Part shown: positions 15,310 through 19,858 of the stretch, piece by piece
Layout of the letters: each line of letters begins with the position of its first letter
Position numbering within the stretch: the first letter of the stretch is position 1
DNA from: Pseudomonadota bacterium
Lineage (GTDB): Bacteria; Pseudomonadota; Gammaproteobacteria; Burkholderiales; Gallionellaceae
Reading direction: 5' to 3'
Assembly (NCBI GenBank): GCA_021783855.1
Contig: JAJXTL010000045.1
Span: 1-19,858, forward strand
Length of the DNA: 19,858 nucleotides
Made by a program: the position numbers and the translations under genes
Notes under the pieces: model-generated
Databases searched by the model: none
The model's input: the letters and a program-made list of their open reading frames with translations, nothing else
What the model was told of the DNA's origin: nothing

Positions 15310-17892
15310 CTAGTTTCGCAGCGGTTTGCTGTTTTTCAGCATGTACTCAATCCGGTCCTGGGTCTTGAAGGTCGCCAGCAGTTCCATGAAGTTCTTGCGT
15401 TCCAGATCGAGCAGCCATTGTTCGTCAACTAAAGTGCCCGCATCGACATCGCCGCCGCCGCACATGGTTTCGGCGATGCGGCAGCCGATGTTGTAGTCAT
15501 GATCGGAAATAAAACCGCCTTCCAGCATATTGACCATCGCAGCCTTCAAGGTGGCGATGCCGGTGCGTCCGGCCACAGTGATCTGTCGCTGATGCAGCGG
15601 CGGACGATAGTCGGTGGCAACCAGCGCGCGCGCCTCCTCTCGCGCCACATGCAGCAGCTCGAAACGGTTCATCACGATGCGATCTGAGGCTCTCAGATAG
15701 CCCATCTCGCGCGCCATCTCGGCGCTCTTGGAGACTTCGCCCATCGCAATATTCTGGAAATAGCGTCTGAGGTAAGGGAAAACATCGACGCGATTGTCAT
15801 TGGCAAAACGCGCAGCCTCCCCTGCTGCGCGCTGCGCCATCTCCTTGCAGCCGCCGCCTGCGGGCAACACGCCCACACCGACCTCGACCAGGCCGATATA
15901 ACTCTCAAGAGTCGCCACGATGCGCGTGCAGTGGATGGAGAACTCACACCCGCCGCCCAGCGCCAGCCCGTCCACAGCGGCGATGGTAGGCACCAGTGCG
16001 TATTTCAGGCGCATGGATACCTGCTGAAACTTGGCGACCACCGCCTCGACGCGCGGCACGTTGCCGGTGGCCGCGTTGAGCAGCTCATTCAATCCGCCGC
16101 CGCCCGCGATAGTATATTTGACGCGGCTCGCCGCCTGCTTGAGCTTACCGAACATGCCTGCGTCCTGCACCGGCTCCAATACGCCCTGCATCAGTTGCAG
16201 CAGGTTCGCCCCGTAGGAAAACGGCGGCTCGGTCTGCCACAGGATCAACGCCGAGAAATTCGCCTCCGCCTCATCCACCGCGCGCAGCATGCCGTCCAGC
16301 ACTTCATTACTGACCGTGTGCATCTTGCTTTTGAAACTGAGAATGGCAGCGCCATCCCCCATATGCCACATGCGCACGTCATCGGTCTCGAACACCGTTT
16401 CGCCGTACCAATGCTCTTCGCCGATCAGCAGTTCCGGAAAAAGCTGGCGACGATAAACAGGCAGTTGTGAGCGGGGTTGATAAGTCCCCTCAGCTTGCTC
16501 CCTCACCCCTATCCCCTCTCCGTGCGGAAGGGTGGCAACGGAGTCGCCGGGTACCCCACGGCCTCCCCCTTGCGAGGACGAAGGGCGAGGGGAATAGGAA
16601 CCTTGTTCCGTATGAACGCCGGTGCGCGAAGGATCGGTAGCCCAGGCGGGCAACGGAACATCGGACATCGCGCGCCCCGCCTCAATATCGGACGAAATCC
16701 AGCCTGCCACCTGTTGCCAGCCGGCCGCCTGCCATATCTCGAACGGGCCGTTATCCCAGCCGAATCCCCAGCGCACCGCAAAATCCAGATCGCGCGCGTT
16801 ATCGGCAATGTATTCCAGTTGCAGCGCGCAGTAATGAAATACGTCGCGGAACACCGCCCACAGAAACTGCGCCTGAGAATGTGGATTGGCGCGCAGTCCG
16901 GAAATCTTCTTCGCCCAGTCGCGTTCACGCAGTATATTCTTCACGCCCTCGTCCACCTTGGCATCCGACAGACGATACTCATTGGTGTGCAGATCAAGCA
17001 CGTGAATTTCTTTGCCTATTTTCTGATAAATGCCGCGCTTTGTCTTTTGTCCCAATGAACCCTGATCCACCAGATAAGCGAACCAGTCCGGCAACTCGAA
17101 GTGCTTGTGCCAGGGATCGTCTGTCAAATTTTCGCGCATGGTATTGACCACATGGGCGAATACATCCAGGCCCACGATATCCAGCGTGCGAAAGGTCGCG
17201 CTCTTGGGACGCCCCAGATAACGCCCGGTCAGCGCATCGACCATGTCGAATCCGAGATTAAATACTTGCGCATGATGACGGATGGCGAGCATGGAGAACA
17301 CACCGATGCGGTTGGCGATGAAGTTGGGCGTATCCTTTGCACGCACCACACCCTTGCCCAGGGTGGAAACGAGAAAAGTCTCCAGCCCGTCCAGCAGCTG
17401 CGCCTCCGTTTCACGACAGGCGATCAGCTCGATCAGATGCATGTAGCGCGGCGGATTAAAAAAATGTATGCCGCAGAAGCGATGGCGCAACTGTTCGGGG
17501 AAGGCCTGCGCCAGCAGGTTGATGGAAAGCCCTGAAGTATTGCTGGCAAAAATCGCCTGTTCGCCGAGATAGGGCGCCACTTTGAGATACAGGTCTGACT
17601 TCCAGTCCATGCGCTCGGCAATCGCCTCGATCACCAGATCGCATTCGCGCAAGCTTTCCAGATGCTGCCGGTAATTGGCAGCCTGAATGAAAACAACTTT
17701 GGCCGGACTGGCGATGGGTGCGGGATCAAGCTTCTTCAATCCTTCAAGCGCACGGTTGACATTGCCGTTCGGCTCGCCCTCTTTCGACGGCAATTCAAAC
17801 AGCAGCGTCTCGACGTTGGCATTGACCAGGTGTGCTGCGATCTGCACACCCATCACCCCCGCGCCCAGCACAGCCACTTTACGGATACTCAT
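15310..17892 (-). CDS. Fused 3-hydroxyacyl-CoA dehydrogenase / enoyl-CoA hydratase (FadN-like)
   Basis: 860 aa, domain order dehydrogenase then hydratase, as in B. subtilis FadN and opposite to E. coli FadB. NAD-binding GAGVMG (10-15), SNTSGL (117-122), catalytic H143 in GIHFFNPPRYMHLIELI with E155, and DTPNFIANRIG (187-197) mark the dehydrogenase; a second C-terminal subdomain (WGFGWDNGPFEIW) follows. The hydratase has oxyanion motif GLALGGGCE (642-650) and both catalytic glutamates, E650 and E670 (GLVEVGVGVLPAGGG). It performs hydration and oxidation of enoyl-CoA in beta-oxidation and pairs with the thiolase at 12272-13471. Linker residues about 432-464 come from a palindromic repeat insertion. 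GGAG lies 7 nt before the ATG. Confidence 0.94.
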   Translation of the reverse strand: MSIRKVAVLGAGVMGVQIAAHLVNANVETLLFELPSKEGEPNGNVNRALEGLKKLDPAPIASPAKVVFIQAANYRQHLESLRECDLVIEAIAERMDWKSDLYLKVAPYLGEQAIFASNTSGLSINLLAQAFPEQLRHRFCGIHFFNPPRYMHLIELIACRETEAQLLDGLETFLVSTLGKGVVRAKDTPNFIANRIGVFSMLAIRHHAQVFNLGFDMVDALTGRYLGRPKSATFRTLDIVGLDVFAHVVNTMRENLTDDPWHKHFELPDWFAYLVDQGSLGQKTKRGIYQKIGKEIHVLDLHTNEYRLSDAKVDEGVKNILRERDWAKKISGLRANPHSQAQFLWAVFRDVFHYCALQLEYIADNARDLDFAVRWGFGWDNGPFEIWQAAGWQQVAGWISSDIEAGRAMSDVPLPAWATDPSRTGVHTEQGSYSPRPSSSQGGGRGVPGDSVATLPHGEGIGVREQAEGTYQPRSQLPVYRRQLFPELLIGEEHWYGETVFETDDVRMWHMGDGAAILSFKSKMHTVSNEVLDGMLRAVDEAEANFSALILWQTEPPFSYGANLLQLMQGVLEPVQDAGMFGKLKQAASRVKYTIAGGGGLNELLNAATGNVPRVEAVVAKFQQVSMRLKYALVPTIAAVDGLALGGGCEFSIHCTRIVATLESYIGLVEVGVGVLPAGGGCKEMAQRAAGEAARFANDNRVDVFPYLRRYFQNIAMGEVSKSAEMAREMGYLRASDRIVMNRFELLHVAREEARALVATDYRPPLHQRQITVAGRTGIATLKAAMVNMLEGGFISDHDYNIGCRIAETMCGGGDVDAGTLVDEQWLLDLERKNFMELLATFKTQDRIEYMLKNSKPLRN
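16501..16598. repeat. Palindromic repeat element inserted in the domain linker of the beta-oxidation fusion gene
   Basis: Near-terminal inverted arms CCTATCCCCTC (16508-16518) and GAGGGGAATAGG (16587-16598) enclose about 70 bp. On the plus strand it reads HPYPLSVRKGGNGVAGYPTA, recalling the widespread palindromic element that appears as LTPTLSPKGE-like peptides. In the gene frame it encodes a Ser/Gly/Pro-rich stretch (SPRPSSSQGGGRGVPG). Confidence 0.7.
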
Positions 17893-17916
17893 AGCAACAC
17901 TCCAGAATGGTCATTC

Positions 17917-17945
17917 AAAAAAACGGGAAGGTTCACCCTCCCCGT
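17917..17945 (-). terminator. Rho-independent terminator of fadL
   Basis: On the minus strand: ACGGGGAGG, loop GTGAA, CCTTCCCGT with one mismatch, followed by a T7 tract. It lies 19 nt beyond the fadL stop and before the fusion gene start at 17892, so transcription of fadL should largely end here and the fusion gene would need its own promoter or readthrough. Confidence 0.8.
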
Positions 17946-17963
17946 CGCAGGCATCATGAAACC

Positions 17964-19283
17964 TTAAAAACCGTGCGCATACTGCACGGAGAGAATGTCC
18001 ACGCTATTGTTGTACGTGCCGATCAAATTACCCGCTGCGGCGGCCTGAAGCTGATTGATCGCCGCGCTGTTCACAAACAGATGCGCATAGCCAAAATCCA
18101 GCGCGCTTTGCTTGTCAGGTTTGTATTGTCCGCCCAGCGACAACCAGGTTCGGTTGCCGTCCGGAATGCGCGCGTTACGGAACGCATCGGATGTAGGCGA
18201 CTGATCATAGGCCACCCCCATGCGCGCAGTCCATGCTTCACTGTAGTGATAGTTGGCTCCAGCCGAGACACGCCAGGTGTTGTTCCAGTTATATGGCGTA
18301 TTGCTCAAAGACGAGCCATTCGCAGCCAGAACATTGAGTTGTTGCACAACACTCCAGTCCGTCCAGGTCGCGTCCGCCATCAAGTCCCATTGATCGTCAA
18401 GCTTATGAAAACCGCTAAACGACAAGGTGTCAGGCATGGTCATCGCCACAGTGACAGACTGGACTTGAGGCAAACCAACAGCCAGCAATGCACCCGGCAC
18501 ATTAGTCAGACTCGACGTACCACTCAAGTTGTATCTGATTTTCGAGCGGTAGGCCATGCCGATGCGGGTTTGCGAACTGAGATCAACCAGCGCGCCGAAG
18601 TTGTAACCCCATGCGCTGTCGCTGCCGTTAAGTGTGCTCACCCCATAGCTGTTTGCACCGACGGCACCGAGCAATGCGTTTCCTCCTTTGGAAAAAGCCA
18701 GCGCACTATAGTTTGCTGCGTTGCTCAACTCGCCGCTGATATACTGGTAATTCAGGCCCGCGCCGAGACTGACTGTATCACTGATCTGATACGAGACGGC
18801 CGGATTCATATTGACGGTCTGTATCTGGGATTTAATCGCCTGAAAATTGCCCATCCAGTTTGCATCGTACTGGGTTTGCAGGCCGAAAGGCGCGTTAATG
18901 CCCAGACCGACCCTTGTTTTTGCATTCAATTCCATTGCGAAATAACCGCTGGGTGCCAGCCCCCAGCTCCCGGCATCCCCGCCTGTGCCTGCACCCGCTG
19001 TCTGCAACGGCGCAAGTCCCGCCACTGTGCCGGAAAACCGCGCCGAAGGCCTGATTTCACTGGCCGACACGGCAAGCTGACTGCCTGACAGACGCGACAT
19101 ACCCGCCGGGTTGTAGAAAATGGTCGAGGCATCCTCGGCGCTTGCAGCTCCACCTGCGAACGCATTGCCCAGACCGCTGCCGCTCTGTTCCAGCAGCGCA
19201 AAACCGGAAGCTGCCGCACTTCCCGCCATCACAAGCAACGCACCCGATACCGAACAACTCACTACTGCTTTTTTGAACTTCAT
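17964..19283 (-). CDS. fadL: Outer-membrane long-chain fatty acid transporter FadL/OmpP1/TodX family
   Basis: 439 aa. Signal peptide (GALLVMAGSAAA, cleaved before SGF) and then the FadL N-terminal hatch region: GFALLEQSGSGLGNAFAGGA and DASTIFYNPAGMSRL with the conserved NPA. The remainder alternates amphipathic strands of a 14-strand barrel and ends in an aromatic residue (QYAHGF), the usual outer-membrane assembly signal. It imports hydrophobic substrates across the outer membrane; position beside acyl-CoA synthetase and beta-oxidation genes supports fatty acids, though some family members carry aromatic hydrocarbons. GGGGAG lies upstream of the ATG. Confidence 0.94.
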   Translation of the reverse strand: MKFKKAVVSCSVSGALLVMAGSAAASGFALLEQSGSGLGNAFAGGAASAEDASTIFYNPAGMSRLSGSQLAVSASEIRPSARFSGTVAGLAPLQTAGAGTGGDAGSWGLAPSGYFAMELNAKTRVGLGINAPFGLQTQYDANWMGNFQAIKSQIQTVNMNPAVSYQISDTVSLGAGLNYQYISGELSNAANYSALAFSKGGNALLGAVGANSYGVSTLNGSDSAWGYNFGALVDLSSQTRIGMAYRSKIRYNLSGTSSLTNVPGALLAVGLPQVQSVTVAMTMPDTLSFSGFHKLDDQWDLMADATWTDWSVVQQLNVLAANGSSLSNTPYNWNNTWRVSAGANYHYSEAWTARMGVAYDQSPTSDAFRNARIPDGNRTWLSLGGQYKPDKQSALDFGYAHLFVNSAAINQLQAAAAGNLIGTYNNSVDILSVQYAHGF

Positions 19284-19360
19284 GATCGCTTCTCCCCTGT
19301 TGTTATTGTAAAAATACCCAACTGCAAAAAACGTCCAGAATTCAAGGGCAGATGATGCGC

Positions 19361-19756
19361 CTATTCCTCCGGCGGGACAACGCGTGGACGGCGCGCCTCA
19401 TCGACTGCCACGTAAGTCAGCGTAGCTTCGGTTACTCTCACGCAAACTGGTTTTTCAGGATCGCGCTGCGCATATACCTCGACATCCACCGTGATGGAGG
19501 TGCGCCCGACTTTTTCAATACGCGCATAAAAACTCACAATATCGCCCATAAACAGGGGCTGTTTGAACAGGAAGGAGTTGACTGCCACGGTCGCCACGCG
19601 ACCGCGAGCGCGGTGCAGCGCGGGGATGCTGCCGGCAATATCCACCTGCGCCATGATCCAACCGCCGAACACGTCGCCCGTGTAATTGCAATCGGACGGC
19701 ATCGCCACCACACGCAAAGTCGGCTGGCGCTCAGGCAGGGTTGTGAGTTCATCCAC
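19361..19756 (-). CDS. YciA-type hotdog acyl-CoA thioesterase
   Basis: About 131 aa. Hotdog-fold signature MPSDCNYTGDVFGGWIMAQVD (from residue 21 of the longer frame) with the catalytic N and D and the GG turn, then AVNSFLFKQPLFMGDIVSFYA and GRTSITVDVEVYAQR, as in YciA. It hydrolyses acyl-CoA to free acid and CoA, so could balance CoA during fatty-acid metabolism. Start: a GTG at 19756 lies 9 nt after GAGGG; a TTG at 19762 overlaps the stop of the upstream gene (TTGA) and lies too near that site. Both are possible. FadL follows 77 nt downstream. Confidence 0.9.
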   Translation of the reverse strand: MDELTTLPERQPTLRVVAMPSDCNYTGDVFGGWIMAQVDIAGSIPALHRARGRVATVAVNSFLFKQPLFMGDIVSFYARIEKVGRTSITVDVEVYAQRDPEKPVCVRVTEATLTYVAVDEARRPRVVPPEE

Positions 19757-19758
19757 GA

Positions 19759-19858
19759 TCAATGGCCCTCGTAAAGCATCTTGATTTGCGCGGCATATCG
19801 CATGGACACTTCATCACGCTTGATTTTCAGGGTGGGCGTCATCAGGCCGTTATCAATG
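19759..19858 (-). CDS. C-terminal end of an AMP-forming long-chain acyl-CoA synthetase (partial)
   Basis: Only the last 32 codons are in the window: IDNGLMTPTLKIKRDEVSMR then YAAQIKMLYEGH and TGA. NG(L/M)TPTLKIKR is the conserved C-terminal motif of FadD15/FAA1-like synthetases, including the region of the catalytic lysine-bearing tail. These enzymes activate fatty acids to acyl-CoA with ATP, fitting the fadL and beta-oxidation neighbours. It overlaps or abuts the thioesterase start. Confidence 0.85.
   Translation of the reverse strand, partial: IDNGLMTPTLKIKRDEVSMRYAAQIKMLYEGH

Noticed and set aside
16477..17058. Plus-strand open frame of 193 aa over the palindromic element
   Set aside because: Antisense to the dehydrogenase/hydratase fusion gene; only the repeat-derived peptide looks familiar.
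17907..19088. Plus-strand open frame of 393 aa
   Set aside because: It lies antisense to fadL, whose signal peptide, hatch motif and terminator are clear; the plus-strand protein has no recognisable pattern.

Overview
All recognisable protein families are bacterial. Their combination (HAD-first fused beta-oxidation enzyme with FadL, CrcB next to DUF190, CnoX/YbbN with a CxxC active site, a REP/RAYT system, heptanucleotide microsatellites) fits a betaproteobacterium, perhaps Nitrosomonadales/Gallionellaceae-like. That placement is an inference from gene content, not a database result. Almost every convincing gene lies on the minus strand.

Region 1 (about 1-5500) looks like the end of a genomic island. 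It holds a type I restriction-modification locus (hsdR then hsdM, running off the left edge; hsdS would lie outside). Next come a conserved-looking orphan protein, a broken HigBA/NadS-like toxin-antitoxin pair (toxin reduced to its last ~25 codons, antitoxin split by a single-base deficit in an A7 run), an AlpA-type phage/island regulator on the plus strand, and a second small frameshifted gene. A 43-bp imperfect direct repeat brackets the orphan gene and the broken TA module.

Region 2 (about 5480-5840) is a junction. A 15-base plus-strand string resembling the 3' end of ssrA (tmRNA), a classic integrase target, is followed by a strong terminator, three GGGGGTAT boxes of the kind seen upstream of tyrosine integrases, and what may be an integrase N-terminus of only a dozen codons. 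I read this as an att site at the border between two integrated elements, or between an element and old chromosome.

Region 3 (5850-7690) is an apparently intact hipB-hipA kinase toxin-antitoxin module. Its promoter is unusually legible: a perfect -35 box, a palindrome filling the 17-nt spacer, a -10 box so close to the ATG that the mRNA would be leaderless, and inverted TATCGGACA boxes around it.

Region 4 (8000-19858) is core-like and reads right to left: end of a long-chain acyl-CoA synthetase, a YciA-type acyl-CoA thioesterase, the fatty-acid porin FadL with a terminator, a fused 3-hydroxyacyl-CoA dehydrogenase/enoyl-CoA hydratase, a RAYT transposase in a nest of REP palindromes, CnoX, a thiolase, a secreted chalcone-isomerase-like protein, an unassigned ATP-grasp-like protein, the fluoride channel CrcB, a DUF190 protein, a secreted dienelactone-hydrolase-like protein and a DedA membrane protein. 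Together the first group covers fatty-acid uptake, activation and beta-oxidation. Repeats have entered genes three times here: a heptamer microsatellite inside the ATP-grasp gene, a palindromic element in the linker of the beta-oxidation fusion, and REP sequence encoding the tail of the RAYT protein.
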